From the NCBI RefSeq assembly GCF_029223865.1, contig NZ_CP119520.1, forward strand, positions 3,782,001 through 3,846,000: a stretch of DNA of 64,000 nt, written 5' to 3'. The position numbers and the translations under genes are program-made. The notes below the pieces were generated by a model that was not told the origin of the DNA, made no database searches, and saw only the letters and a program-made list of their open reading frames with translations. This DNA is from Telluria mixta. GTDB taxonomy: Bacteria > Pseudomonadota > Gammaproteobacteria > Burkholderiales > Burkholderiaceae_D. Shown here piece after piece: positions 1-9,044 of this stretch; position 1 is the stretch's first letter, and every line of letters starts with the position of its first letter.

Positions 1-2
1 CC

Positions 3-485
3 GTGCGCAGCGGCGCCAAGGCCGGCTATCGCATGGTGCGCTTCGCGGCCGCCTTCACCAACGTCATCGCGGCCGACTGGCAGACGCGCGTGCTGCTGAA
101 CGGCCAGTGGACGCACGACGCGCTGGTGCCGGGCGAGCAGTTCGGCGCCGGCGGCGCGACGACCGTGCGCGGCTTCGGCGAGCGCGATCTCGCGACGGAC
201 ACGGGCATCGTCTCCAACATCGAACTGTACACGCCGGACCTGTGCGGCCGCGCGGGCTGGCAATGCCGCCTGCTCGGCTTCTACGACACGGCCTGGGGCG
301 AGCGCAATCGCGCGCTGCCGGCCGAACTGCATCGCACCGCGATCTCCAGCACGGGCCTCGGCCTGCGTGTCTCGGCGGGCGGCGCGGCCAGCGTGCAGCT
401 CGACTACGGCCACGGCATGCACGTCGGCCAGGTGGCGGCCACCAGCCGGAACAAGCTCCACGTGCGCGTGGCGCTGGCGTATTGA
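3..485 (+). CDS. TpsB-type outer-membrane transporter (ShlB/FhaC/HecB family), C-terminal part
   Basis: C-terminal 160 residues of a two-partner secretion transporter; the gene begins before the window. Known role of the family: a 16-strand outer-membrane barrel that exports its partner TpsA exoprotein from the periplasm to the cell surface. Seen: the diagnostic VRGF motif (GATTVRGFGERDL, about residue 53), which in FhaC lies on the conserved L6 loop inside the barrel, followed by alternating amphipathic strands and a C-terminus ending in aromatic Tyr (VALAY), as expected for BAM-assembled barrels. The stop lies 10 bases before the TpsA start, so the pair is one operon. The POTRA domains and signal peptide are outside the window. 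Confidence 0.9.
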   Translation: MRSGAKAGYRMVRFAAAFTNVIAADWQTRVLLNGQWTHDALVPGEQFGAGGATTVRGFGERDLATDTGIVSNIELYTPDLCGRAGWQCRLLGFYDTAWGERNRALPAELHRTAISSTGLGLRVSAGGAASVQLDYGHGMHVGQVAATSRNKLHVRVALAY

Positions 486-495
486 GGATCCATCC

Positions 496-3400
496 ATGAC
501 TTCTTCCATCCAAAGACGGCTCGGTGCACTGCTGCTCGCGGCATGCTACTGCGCGACCGGTTCTGCCGCGCCCACGCTGCCGCAGGTCGTCGCCGGCCAG
601 GCGACGTTCAACCAGCAGGGCAACGTGTTCTCGATCACGAACACGCCCGGCGCCATCATCAACTGGCAGAGCTTCAACATCGGTGCCGGCGAGGTCGCGC
701 GCTTCATCCAGCAGAATGCGGACAGCGCGGTGCTGAACCGCGTGCTGGGCCAGGATCCGTCGAAGATCCTCGGTGCGCTGCAATCGAACGGCAAGGTCTT
801 CCTGATCAACCCGAACGGCATCCTGTTCGGCCAGGGTGCGCGCGTGGACGTGAACGGCCTCGTGGCCTCCACCCTGAACATCAGCGACGCCGACTTCCAG
901 GCGGGCCGCAAGCGCTTCCAGGCAGGGGCCAAGGAAAGAAATGAGGGCACCGTGCGCAACGAGGGCACGATCGCGACGCCATCCGGCGGCCAGGTCTTCC
1001 TGATCGCGCCGCACGTCGAGAACACGGGTCTCGTTACGGCACCGAACGGCGACGTGATCCTCGCGGCAGGCCACAGCGTGCAGCTGGTGGATTCGAACGA
1101 TCCGGACCTGCGTGTCGAACTCGCCGCGCCGGCGGGACAGGCCGTCAACCTGGGGCAGGTGATCGCGCAGGGCGGGCGCATCGGCATCTACGGCGCCCTG
1201 GTGAACCAGCGCGGCGTCGTCAACGCGGACAGCGCCGTCATGGGCGCGAATGGCCGCGTCGTCCTGAAAGCGAGCCGCGCGGTCGCGCTGGACGCGGGCA
1301 GCGTCACGCGCGCTGCCGGTAACGCGGGCGCGGATGGCGGCACCGTGCAGGTGCTGGGCCAGCAGGTGGATATTGCCGCGGGTGCCGGCGTCGATGCGAG
1401 CGGCCGCAATGGCGGCACGGTGCTCGTCGGCGGCGACTGGCAGGGCGGCGGCAAGGTCATGCGCGCGCAGAACACCTCCGTCGCGCACGGCGCCGTCATA
1501 CGTGCCGACGGCAGCGCCGGTAACGGCGGCAAGGTCGTGCTGTGGTCCGATGGCGCGACGGCGGCGCACGGCGTTGTCTCGGCGCGCGGCAGCGCGGCCG
1601 GCGGCAAGGTCGAGACGTCGGGCCATGCGCTCGACGTGGACGGCATCGCGGTCGATGCATCCGGCAGCAAAGGCAGGAACGGCACGTGGCTGCTGGACCC
1701 GTACGATATCGAAGTCGTGGCGGGCGGCACGGCGAACGCGAACGATGTCAAGACCTCCACCGGCGGCACCTCGACGGGCGTCACGCGCGTGGCACCCGCC
1801 ACGCTGACGGCGGCGGGCACGGACGTCATCCTGCAGGCGCAGCACGACCTCACCGTCACGGACGCGCTGGACGCGACCGGCAGCGTGCGGGCACAGGCGG
1901 GCAACGATATCCGCGTCAACGCCCAGGTGAGCGCGGGCGGCGACCTCGATTTCCGCGCGCAGAATGCGTTCACGCTGGGTGCCAACGGCCTGCTCAAGAC
2001 CGGGAACTACATCGACATCAGCGCCAACCAGATCACGCTCGCCGGCAGCATCGCCGGCAGCGGCCAGTTGCCGATCCTGACCCTGACGTCGGCCGATCCG
2101 GGCCGCGCCATCAGCATCGGTTCGGGGACGGGCAGCAAGGGGGCGCTGGCGCTGGACGCCTCGTCCCTGCAGCGCCTGAGCGGCAATCTCTTCGAGATCA
2201 ACGTGGGCAACAGCGCGCACACGGGCACCGTGTCCGTCGACAGCGCATTGACTGCGGCGACCAACGTCGTGTTGGAAAACGCCGGCGACATTCATATCGG
2301 CGCGCCCGTCGACCTGTCCGCGAACGCGGCCAGCCGCTTCATCGCGAGCCAGTACGCGAGCGGCGGCCTGATCGACGTCGCGGGGACCGTGAAGGCAGCG
2401 AAGTCCGTGCTGCTGCAGGGGGACCGCCTCGCCATCGGCGCGACCGTGTCCGCCGGCGGCGTCAAGCTGCAACCGAACAGCGCGGGCACGCACATGGTCA
2501 TCGGCGGCACCAGCGCCGGCGACGGCTTCACGCTCGGCCAGGCTGCGCTGTCCAACGTGCAGACGGCCGATCTTACGATCGGCGGACTGGCGGGCGGCTG
2601 GGGCGGCATCGACGTCGACGGCGCCGCCAGTTTCGCGGGTGCGAAGCTGACCCTGGACGCCGGCAACGGCGAGCTGGCGATCAAGGCGCCGCTGAGCGCG
2701 ACCGGCACGCTGGCGCTGACATCCAACCTCGGCATCTATGAACGTGATACCGGCATCGTCAAGGCCGGCAACGTGGCACTGCGCGGCGGCCAGGTCGTGT
2801 TCACGGGTGCCAACGTGATCGGCACCTTGTCCGGCAGCGCGAGCGGCAACCTGTTCCACGTCGTCAACCAGGGCGGCCTGCGGATCGGCACCGTCGACGG
2901 CATGAGCGGCATCGCCGCACCCAACGCCAGCGTGCAATTCGTCAGCGGCGGCCTCCTGATGCTCGATGCCGGCATCGCCGGCGGCGCCGATGCGACCCTG
3001 GACGCGGCGGGCATCGCCGGCAGCGGCCTGCTGCAGGCCGGCACGCTGGCGCTGAAGTCCAGCGCCGGCATCGGCACCACGACGACCCCGCTCAACACCC
3101 GCACCGGTACGCTGACGGCGTCCAACCAGGGCACGGGCAGCCTGCCGATCAACGTCGCCAACGACGGGCCGCTGCTGCTGCGCCGGGCCGTGCAGGACGG
3201 CCAAGGCAATGGCGGCGCGATCGTCGTCGACAGCGTGGGCGGCATGACCGTGCCCGCGTTCGACGTGACCGACGGCGCCGGCGAAGTGCGCACCAACAGC
3301 GGCGACATCAGTCTCACGACGCACAGCCCGCTGACGATCCACGGCCGCGTGGCGACGACGAGCGGCAACGTGCGTCTGCTGGCCGACAATGGCGGCGCCG

Positions 3401-4617
3401 TCACGATCTCGTCCAGCGCCCGTGTGATGTCCGTCAGCGGCAACGTCAGCGTCACGGGCGGCTCCACGGAGATCGCGGCAGACAGCATCAGCGTGTCCAG
3501 TCCGGACAAGCTGCAGGTGAACACCAACGGCACTGGTACGCCGACCCCGAACCCGACGCCGACGCTGGACGCCTGCCTCGCCAACCGCACGACGGCCGGC
3601 TGCGCCCCCGTGCTGGCGGCCGCGGTGCAGGCCTGCACGGCGAATCCGTCCGGCCCGCGCTGCGGCGAGATCCTGCCGACGTACGAGACGTGCTCGGCCC
3701 AGCCCACCGCGCCCGGCTGCGCCCCCATCATCAAGGAACACGACGCGATCACCGCGTGCATGGCCGACCCGAAGGCGCCCGGCTGCGCGACGACTCTGCC
3801 CGTCTACGACGTCTGCAAGACGGCGCCGTCGACGTATGGCTGCTCGGTCGTCATCAAGGAACACGACGCGATCTCCGCGTGTATCGCCGATCCGAAGGCG
3901 CCGGGCTGCACGACGACGCTGCCGCCGCTGGACCAGTGCCGCGCGGACGGCAGTGCCTACGGCTGCGCGGCCGTGCTGGCGCGCGCCAGATTCGACGCCT
4001 GCCTCGCGAATCCGTCCGGCGCCGGATGCGGCGACGTCCTGCCGAAGCTGGACGTGTGCAAGCTGACGCCGTCGCTGGAAGGTTGTACGCAGGTGCTGGC
4101 GCTGGGCTTCCAGGCCTGCCTCGCAAATCCGCACGATCCGGGCTGCAGCGGGATCCTGCCCACGCTGACGCAATGCCAGGGCAACAGCAAGCTGCCCGGC
4201 TGCGAGGTCGTGCTGCCGACGCTGGCCCAGTGCATCGGCAGCCCGAGCCTGCAGGGCTGCGACGTACGCCTGCCGAGCCTCGCGGTGTGCGCGGCGGCAC
4301 CGTCGACGGCAGGGTGCGAAGCCGTGCTGCCGACGGCGTCGTTCTGCAGCACGCATCCGGGCGACGCCGTCTGCGTGGTGTTCGGCGGCGGTACCGGCAC
4401 CGGCCAGAACGCGCAGGGCACGCCGGTGGCGCAGGCGGTGCAGACGGTCGTCCAACTCATCAACACGTCGACGCCCACTATCGCCGGCAGCGGCGCCGGC
4501 AAGAGCGACAAGGACGCAGCGGCCGGCAAGCCGGCCGAACGCCTGTCGGGCCTCGCGCAAGTGGAACAATCTGGAGTCAAGAATGAAAAACCTGCGACCA
4601 AAACGTACTGCAATTGA
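496..4617 (+). CDS. TpsA exoprotein: filamentous haemagglutinin N-terminal domain protein with cysteine-repeat tail
   Basis: Secreted partner of the upstream TpsB. I start at the ATG at 496 because it gives a Sec signal peptide (residues 1 to about 25, basic MTSSIQRR then a hydrophobic stretch ending GSAA); longer upstream reading has no signal. Residues about 26-260 are the TPS (haemagglutination activity) domain, with the NPNGI motif at about 105-109 and the following GLVAST. Next come roughly 750 residues of Gly/Ala/Asn-rich repeats typical of a right-handed beta-helix. Residues about 1027-1293 are different: 28 cysteines in 14 pairs with C-x8-C spacing and recurring PGC and LP motifs. Function of the passenger (adhesin, biofilm or other) cannot be told from sequence. 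The 3' end overlaps the FecR gene by 35 bases. Confidence 0.88.
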   Translation: MTSSIQRRLGALLLAACYCATGSAAPTLPQVVAGQATFNQQGNVFSITNTPGAIINWQSFNIGAGEVARFIQQNADSAVLNRVLGQDPSKILGALQSNGKVFLINPNGILFGQGARVDVNGLVASTLNISDADFQAGRKRFQAGAKERNEGTVRNEGTIATPSGGQVFLIAPHVENTGLVTAPNGDVILAAGHSVQLVDSNDPDLRVELAAPAGQAVNLGQVIAQGGRIGIYGALVNQRGVVNADSAVMGANGRVVLKASRAVALDAGSVTRAAGNAGADGGTVQVLGQQVDIAAGAGVDASGRNGGTVLVGGDWQGGGKVMRAQNTSVAHGAVIRADGSAGNGGKVVLWSDGATAAHGVVSARGSAAGGKVETSGHALDVDGIAVDASGSKGRNGTWLLDPYDIEVVAGGTANANDVKTSTGGTSTGVTRVAPATLTAAGTDVILQAQHDLTVTDALDATGSVRAQAGNDIRVNAQVSAGGDLDFRAQNAFTLGANGLLKTGNYIDISANQITLAGSIAGSGQLPILTLTSADPGRAISIGSGTGSKGALALDASSLQRLSGNLFEINVGNSAHTGTVSVDSALTAATNVVLENAGDIHIGAPVDLSANAASRFIASQYASGGLIDVAGTVKAAKSVLLQGDRLAIGATVSAGGVKLQPNSAGTHMVIGGTSAGDGFTLGQAALSNVQTADLTIGGLAGGWGGIDVDGAASFAGAKLTLDAGNGELAIKAPLSATGTLALTSNLGIYERDTGIVKAGNVALRGGQVVFTGANVIGTLSGSASGNLFHVVNQGGLRIGTVDGMSGIAAPNASVQFVSGGLLMLDAGIAGGADATLDAAGIAGSGLLQAGTLALKSSAGIGTTTTPLNTRTGTLTASNQGTGSLPINVANDGPLLLRRAVQDGQGNGGAIVVDSVGGMTVPAFDVTDGAGEVRTNSGDISLTTHSPLTIHGRVATTSGNVRLLADNGGAVTISSSARVMSVSGNVSVTGGSTEIAADSISVSSPDKLQVNTNGTGTPTPNPTPTLDACLANRTTAGCAPVLAAAVQACTANPSGPRCGEILPTYETCSAQPTAPGCAPIIKEHDAITACMADPKAPGCATTLPVYDVCKTAPSTYGCSVVIKEHDAISACIADPKAPGCTTTLPPLDQCRADGSAYGCAAVLARARFDACLANPSGAGCGDVLPKLDVCKLTPSLEGCTQVLALGFQACLANPHDPGCSGILPTLTQCQGNSKLPGCEVVLPTLAQCIGSPSLQGCDVRLPSLAVCAAAPSTAGCEAVLPTASFCSTHPGDAVCVVFGGGTGTGQNAQGTPVAQAVQTVVQLINTSTPTIAGSGAGKSDKDAAAGKPAERLSGLAQVEQSGVKNEKPATKTYCN

Positions 4618-5338
4618 GGCGCTGGCCCGGACCCTGCTGTGCGCCGTGCTGCTGCTCGCCGGCGGCGCGGCATGGGCAGGGCAGGCCGTGGGCGTCGTGG
4701 AGCACCTGAGCGGCCCGCTCATGGATCGCAAGGCCGACGGCACCGTCAAGGTGCTGGCCGCGAAGTCGGAGGTGGAGAGCGGCGACACGCTCGTGGCGGA
4801 GAAGAACACGTATGCGCAGATCCGCTTCATCGACAACAGCGAGATCACGCTGCGTCCCGGCACCACCTTCAAGATCGACAACTTCGCCTACGACACCGAC
4901 AAGCCGGACGGCGACAGTGCCGTGTTCAGTCTCGTCAAGGGCGGCCTGCGCTCGATCACGGGCCTGCTGGGCAAGCGCAACAAGGAGAAGTTCCAGCTCA
5001 AGACGCCGGCCGCCACGATCGGCATCCGCGGCACGACGTTCATCGCGCAGTGGGTCGAACCTGCGCTCCCCGCGGCGCGGGTGCCGGACCTCACGCCCGG
5101 CCTGCACGTGGCGGTGCTGGACGGGTTGATCGTCGTGACGAACCCGGGCGGCGCGCAGCACTTCGCGGCCGGGCAGTTCGGCTTCGTGCCCAACATGACC
5201 GCGCCGCCCGTCGTGCTCCCGCAGAACCCGGGACTGAAGTTCACGCCGCCGCCGGCATTCAATATCGGTGCGGGCGGACCGCTGGCGTCGCAGGGGCCGG
5301 GGGCGTTGCAGAACACGGTGGATTGCATCGTGCGATAA
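4583..5338 (+). CDS. FecR-domain protein, exported
   Basis: 251-residue protein with a Sec signal peptide (basic start, hydrophobic core, cleavage likely after AWA at about residue 32). It then has a FecR domain (about residues 45-165) with the usual features: SGDTLVAEKNTYAQIRF, STEITLRPGTTFKIDNF-like segment, and KTPAATIGIRGT. The C-terminus (about 190-251) is proline- and glycine-rich. The ATG lies inside the end of the TpsA gene, 35 bases before its stop, which implies translational coupling. Standalone exported FecR proteins next to TpsA/TpsB are common; their role is not established, but periplasmic scaffolding or assembly is plausible. It lacks the cytoplasmic anti-sigma portion of E. 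coli FecR, so it is not a sigma regulator. Confidence 0.85.
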   Translation: MKNLRPKRTAIEALARTLLCAVLLLAGGAAWAGQAVGVVEHLSGPLMDRKADGTVKVLAAKSEVESGDTLVAEKNTYAQIRFIDNSEITLRPGTTFKIDNFAYDTDKPDGDSAVFSLVKGGLRSITGLLGKRNKEKFQLKTPAATIGIRGTTFIAQWVEPALPAARVPDLTPGLHVAVLDGLIVVTNPGGAQHFAAGQFGFVPNMTAPPVVLPQNPGLKFTPPPAFNIGAGGPLASQGPGALQNTVDCIVR

Positions 5339-5355
5339 GCCGGACTGCCAAACAA

Positions 5356-5441
5356 CGTCGCCCCTGCGAAGGCAGGGGCCTGATTCGCAAGCAATGCGGT
5401 AACGCCAGCAAAATTGGGTCCCCGCCTGCGCGGGGACGACG
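5356..5441. repeat. REP/BIME-like element with two GC-rich hairpins
   Basis: Two palindromic units, CCCCTGCGAAGGCAGGGG and CCCCGCCTGCGCGGGG, face each other around about 35 bases of spacer, with CGTCG at one end and CGACG at the other. The layout resembles the elements at 11064 and 32803 although the core differs. Non-coding; lies between the FecR gene and the terminator. Confidence 0.65.
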
Positions 5442-5458
5442 TAGTGAGGCTCACAATG

Positions 5459-5496
5459 AAAAAAGCCTGTGCACCTTCCGGCGCACAGGCTTTTTT
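5459..5496. terminator. bidirectional rho-independent terminator between fecR-like and phoH genes
   Basis: Stem GCCTGTGC / GCACAGGC (5465-5472 and 5483-5490) flanked by an A-run on the left and a T-run on the right, so it can end transcripts from both converging genes. Confidence 0.85.
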
Positions 5497-5514
5497 GTTG
5501 AGGTCAGCCGACCG

Positions 5515-7332
5515 TTACAGCACGTCGCTCGCGTGGTCCGCCAGGCGCGAACGCTCGCCGCGCGCCAGGGTCACATGGCCACCGTGACCCCAGCCCTTGA
5601 AGCGGTCGACCACGTACGTCAGGCCGCTCGAGCCCTCGGTGAGGTAAGGCGTGTCGATCTGCGCGATGTTGCCGAGGCAGAGGATCTTCGTGCCCGGGCC
5701 CGCGCGCGTGACCAGCGTCTTCATCTGCTTCGGCGTCAGGTTCTGCGCCTCGTCGATGATGAGGAACTTGTTCACGAACGTGCGGCCGCGCATGAAGTTC
5801 AGCGACTTGATCTTGATGCGCGAACGGATCAGGTCCTGGGTCGCCGCGCGGCCCCAGTCGCCCGCGTCGCCGTCGCCCTTCATGAGCACTTCCAGGTTGT
5901 CGTCGAAGGCGCCCATCCACGGCGACATCTTTTCTTCCTCGGTGCCGGGCAGGAAGCCGATGTCTTCGCCGACGGGCACCGTCACGCGGGTGACGATGAT
6001 CTCGTTGTAGACCTTCGTTTCCAGCACCTGCGCCAACCCCGCCGCCAGCGCCAGCAGCGTCTTGCCCGTGCCGGCCTGGCCGAGCAGCGAGACGAAGTCG
6101 ACTTCCGGATTCATGAGCAGGTTCAGCGCGAAGTTCTGCTCGCGGTTGCGCGCGGTGATGCCCCACACGTTGTTCTTGTTGCTGGAATAGTCGCGCAGGG
6201 TCTGCAGCACGGCGGTCTTGCCGTTGATCTGCTTGACCTGGGCGTACAGCGGCGCTTCGCCGTTCTTCGGTTCCAGGTACACGAACTGGTTGACGAGCAG
6301 GGTCGGGATCAGCGGACCCGTGATGCGGTAGAACGTGGACGAGTAGCCGCCCTTGATCTCCTGCCACGATTCCACGCCCTTGCCGTGCTTCGTCCAGAAG
6401 TCGTCCGGCAGCTGGACGATGCCCGAGTACAGCAGGTCGGTGTCTTCCAGCACGTGGTCGTTGAAGTAGTCCTCGGCGGCCAGGCCCAGCGCGCGCGCCT
6501 TGATGCGCATGTTGATGTCCTTCGACACCAGCACGATCGCGCGGCCCGGCTGCTCGGCTTCCAGCGCGCGCACGACACCGAGGATCTGGTTGTCGGCCTT
6601 GCCGGACGGGAGACCCTCGGGCAGGGCGGCGCCGTTCAGGCGCGTCTGGAAGTGCAGGCGGCCCTTCGCATCCTTGTTGCCCAGCTTGGCCAGCGGGATG
6701 CCGGTCTCGATGGCGTCGTCGTCGACGTTGGCGATCAGGGCGTCCAGCGTGCGCGAGACCTGGCGCGCGTTGCGCGCGACCTCCGACATCCCCTTCTTGT
6801 GGTTGTCGAGTTCCTCGAGCGTCATCATCGGCAGGTAGACGTCGTGTTCCTCGAAGCGGAACAGCGAGGTCGGGTCGTGCATCAGCACGTTGGTGTCGAG
6901 CACGAACACCTTCGTGGTGCCCGACGTGTCGGCCTTGCGGCTGGCCTGCGACTTGACGTTGACCTCGACCGGCTTGTGCTTGGCCGGATGCGGTTCGTTC
7001 ATGTCGGTCTCGCGCAGCTTGGCACCGGCACCTTCGGCCTTCGCCTTGCCGGGTTTCGCGGGCTTTTCGCCGCGGGCGGGCATCGTCGGAATCGCTGGTG
7101 CTTCAGGCGGCGTGTCTTCGCGCGCGGGCGGCTCGGCGAGCAGGGCGGCTTTCGACTTGCGCGCCTTGGTGGTCTTGGGCGCGGGCACGGCCGGGCCGCT
7201 GATCAGGTCTTCGACAGGGTCGTTTTCCGCTTTCGCGGCTGCGCGCACAGGCGTCTTGCCCGGTTCGGCCCTCGGATAATCCTTGGCCAGCAAAATGGTG
7301 GCCGGCTTGGTAGGGAGTTTAGGCAGTGGCAT
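5515..7332 (-). CDS. PIN-domain / PhoH-family ATPase
   Basis: 605 residues. I start at the ATG at 7332 (MPLPKLPTK), since the 16 upstream in-frame codons look non-coding. Residues 1 to about 140 are a Lys/Pro/Ala-rich low-complexity extension. A PIN nuclease domain follows (FVLDTNVLMHD at about 145, with further acidic residues EELD and SKDIN). The C-terminal half is a PhoH P-loop ATPase: Walker A GQAGTGKT (about residue 415), Walker B-like FLIIDEAQN (about 525), and a GNIAQIDTPYL segment. This PIN-PhoH order is that of the PhoH2-like proteins, which act as RNA helicase/RNases in known members. The gene stands alone between a terminator and a 223-base spacer with no recognisable site. The long N-terminal extension is unusual compared with typical 470-residue relatives. 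Confidence 0.9.
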   Translation of the reverse strand: MPLPKLPTKPATILLAKDYPRAEPGKTPVRAAAKAENDPVEDLISGPAVPAPKTTKARKSKAALLAEPPAREDTPPEAPAIPTMPARGEKPAKPGKAKAEGAGAKLRETDMNEPHPAKHKPVEVNVKSQASRKADTSGTTKVFVLDTNVLMHDPTSLFRFEEHDVYLPMMTLEELDNHKKGMSEVARNARQVSRTLDALIANVDDDAIETGIPLAKLGNKDAKGRLHFQTRLNGAALPEGLPSGKADNQILGVVRALEAEQPGRAIVLVSKDINMRIKARALGLAAEDYFNDHVLEDTDLLYSGIVQLPDDFWTKHGKGVESWQEIKGGYSSTFYRITGPLIPTLLVNQFVYLEPKNGEAPLYAQVKQINGKTAVLQTLRDYSSNKNNVWGITARNREQNFALNLLMNPEVDFVSLLGQAGTGKTLLALAAGLAQVLETKVYNEIIVTRVTVPVGEDIGFLPGTEEEKMSPWMGAFDDNLEVLMKGDGDAGDWGRAATQDLIRSRIKIKSLNFMRGRTFVNKFLIIDEAQNLTPKQMKTLVTRAGPGTKILCLGNIAQIDTPYLTEGSSGLTYVVDRFKGWGHGGHVTLARGERSRLADHASDVL

Positions 7333-7555
7333 CAGGTTCTCAATCCAGAAAAGAAGTCGAAAAAACGCACCGCACGGCACGCGCGCGCCGTCGGGCAGAC
7401 AGATGCAACTGGGGGGAGCTGCGAGGCGCCGGCGAAGCCCGGACGGGGGCCCTGGCCGGCAGCCAGATTGGAATGATGCGGTGAGGTAAAACAGTGACTC
7501 AAAATAGGCGAACGCTCGGCTAAGGGTTTTCAGTAACCATCGCCAGCCCGCTCTT

Positions 7556-8052
7556 TCAAGGCTGGCTCTTTAAAAATTCCAGCACTTCTTGGACGTGATC
7601 ATTGACCTTCACGCCACGCCATTCTTTCACCAACTTGCCGTCAGCGTCAATGACAAACGTACTGCGCTCTACCCCCGCACTTTTTTGCCGTACATATTCT
7701 TCATCTTCATGACGTCGAACTGGGTGCACACGGCTTCGTCCGGATCGGAAATCAGGTCGAAGGGCAGGCCCAGCTTGGACTTGAAGTTTTCGTGCGAGCG
7801 CAGGGAATCGCGGCTGATGCCGTAGATGTCGGTGTTCAGCGCCCTGAATTCGTCGTAGTGGTCGCGGAAGTTCATCGCTTCCGTCGTGCAGCCGGGGGTA
7901 TTGTCTTTGGGATAGAAGTACAGCACCGTGTAGCGCGCCGGGCGACCGTTCAGCTGGAAGGTCTGGTCGCCGGTCATTGGCGCGTTGAAATTCGCCAAAG
8001 GCGCGGTGGCGCCGTCTGCGGTTGCGGGTGCTGCGGTTGGGCTTTCGGCCAC
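7556..8052 (-). pseudogene. bcp: bcp-type peroxiredoxin, interrupted by a one-base frameshift
   Basis: Thiol peroxidase of the AhpC/TSA Bcp (PrxQ) group, which reduces hydroperoxides in the cytoplasm. Start GTG at 8052 is set by AGGAG six bases upstream. The peroxidatic Cys is in YPKDNTPGCTTE (about residue 54). The first frame runs to KKMNMYGKK-like sequence (DVMKMKNMYGKKVRG) and stops at 7669. The rest, GVERSTFVIDADGKLVKEW to the end at 7556, is intact in the frame one base away. Adding one G to the five-G run (C-run 7672-7676 on the plus strand) restores KKVRGVERSTF and a normal-length protein of about 165 residues. It could be a real mutation or an assembly error; conservation on both sides of the break favours a very recent event or an error. 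Last gene of the arn operon, 35 bases after arnD. Confidence 0.88.
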
Positions 8053-8087
8053 GGTTTTCTCCTGTCTCGCGGCCTGGCACCGCGTGC

Positions 8088-9029
8088 TTACATAGTCTTG
8101 TCGAGGATGATCAGCTGGCCCGATCGTCCCGGTAACTCGCCCCACTGGACGGGATGTTCCGGCAGCGGGTCGCCTTTTATCTTCTCATAATAGTCCGCCA
8201 TCGAGGCAAGTCGGTACCCTTGGGCTTTCCAACCTGATAACAGCTGCTCGAATATGGGGGCGAGTTTCTGTCCTTCAAGCTCCGCGTGCAAGGTATACAC
8301 GTGGTCGCGCTGCGGGTGCGCCGTCAGCTTCAGCAGGTGGGACGCGATATTGGTCTCGTCGATGACGGTGCCGTCGATCTCGCGGCCCAGCAGCTCGTCC
8401 AAGGTAGGCAGGGTGGTGGGCATCTGGATGTGCGACAGCCCGCGGTAGCGGTAGGGGCCGAACTGCGGATCGGCCAGCGACCCGTCGTCGCGCAGCTGGG
8501 CGCGGCCGTCCGATGCGTAGCGGTAGCCCACGGCATCGTGGCGCGCGAAGGCGTGCTGGTTCATCTGCCAGCCCGCCGCGCCGTGCGTGTGCGGCGGCTC
8601 GCCGAACACCTGCGTGTAGCGCTGCTCGCTCTTCTTCATCATGCGGTCGGTCCACGCGGCGTCGCGCCCGCGTACGTTGTCCTGCCACCAGACGTGGTCC
8701 CACGTGTGGATGCCGCATTCGAAGCCGGCGTCGCGCGCGGCGCGCATCTCGGCGGCCGCCTTCGCCCCGATGTCCGGGCCGGGCAGCAGCACGCCGTACA
8801 TCAGCGTCTTGAAGCCATAGTGCTCCACGACGGACGTGCGCGACACCTTCTGGAAGAAGCCGGGACGCAGCGCGCGCCGCATCGCCCATCCCGTGTGGTC
8901 CGGGCCCAGCGAAAACAGGAACGTCGCACCGGCCCCGTGCGCCGTCAACATGCGCACGAGGTTGGGCACGCCTTCGCGCGTGCCGCGGTAGGTGTCGACG
9001 TCGATCTTGAGGACGAGCAGCGGTGCCAA
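8088..9029 (-). CDS. arnD: 4-deoxy-4-formamido-L-arabinose-phosphoundecaprenol deformylase
   Basis: 313-residue polysaccharide-deacetylase (NodB) fold protein. Known role: removes the formyl group from undecaprenyl-phosphate-Ara4FN so that ArnT can transfer Ara4N to lipid A. Seen: N-terminal LKIDVDTYRGTREG with the catalytic Asp cluster, and the GIHTWDHVWWQD motif carrying the metal-binding His residues, as in ArnD. Start TTG at 9029, preceded by AAAGGA at suitable spacing; no ATG fits. It follows the arnA dehydrogenase gene by 15 bases in the same operon. Confidence 0.92.
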   Translation of the reverse strand: MAPLLVLKIDVDTYRGTREGVPNLVRMLTAHGAGATFLFSLGPDHTGWAMRRALRPGFFQKVSRTSVVEHYGFKTLMYGVLLPGPDIGAKAAAEMRAARDAGFECGIHTWDHVWWQDNVRGRDAAWTDRMMKKSEQRYTQVFGEPPHTHGAAGWQMNQHAFARHDAVGYRYASDGRAQLRDDGSLADPQFGPYRYRGLSHIQMPTTLPTLDELLGREIDGTVIDETNIASHLLKLTAHPQRDHVYTLHAELEGQKLAPIFEQLLSGWKAQGYRLASMADYYEKIKGDPLPEHPVQWGELPGRSGQLIILDKTM

Positions 9030-9044
9030 GGCGCGTCCTTTGCT

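Noticed and set aside
3571..4374. CRISPR-like or tandem DNA repeat in the tpsA tail
   Set aside because: The periodicity is at the protein level (cysteine spacing); the DNA units are diverged and in frame.
64..4881. 1605-codon open frame on the minus strand opposite the TpsA gene
   Set aside because: Antisense shadow of a high-GC gene: Arg/Ala/His-rich, no domain, while the plus strand encodes a convincing TPS protein.
4639..7476. 945-codon open frame on the plus strand across the FecR and PhoH genes
   Set aside because: Crosses a terminator and two supported genes; composition is that of an antisense/out-of-frame shadow.
7669..7690. Programmed frameshifting in bcp
   Set aside because: Six A followed by G is present but read as AAA AAA G, the wrong phase for a standard -1 slippery heptamer, and this family is not known to use frameshifting; deletion in the G run is simpler.
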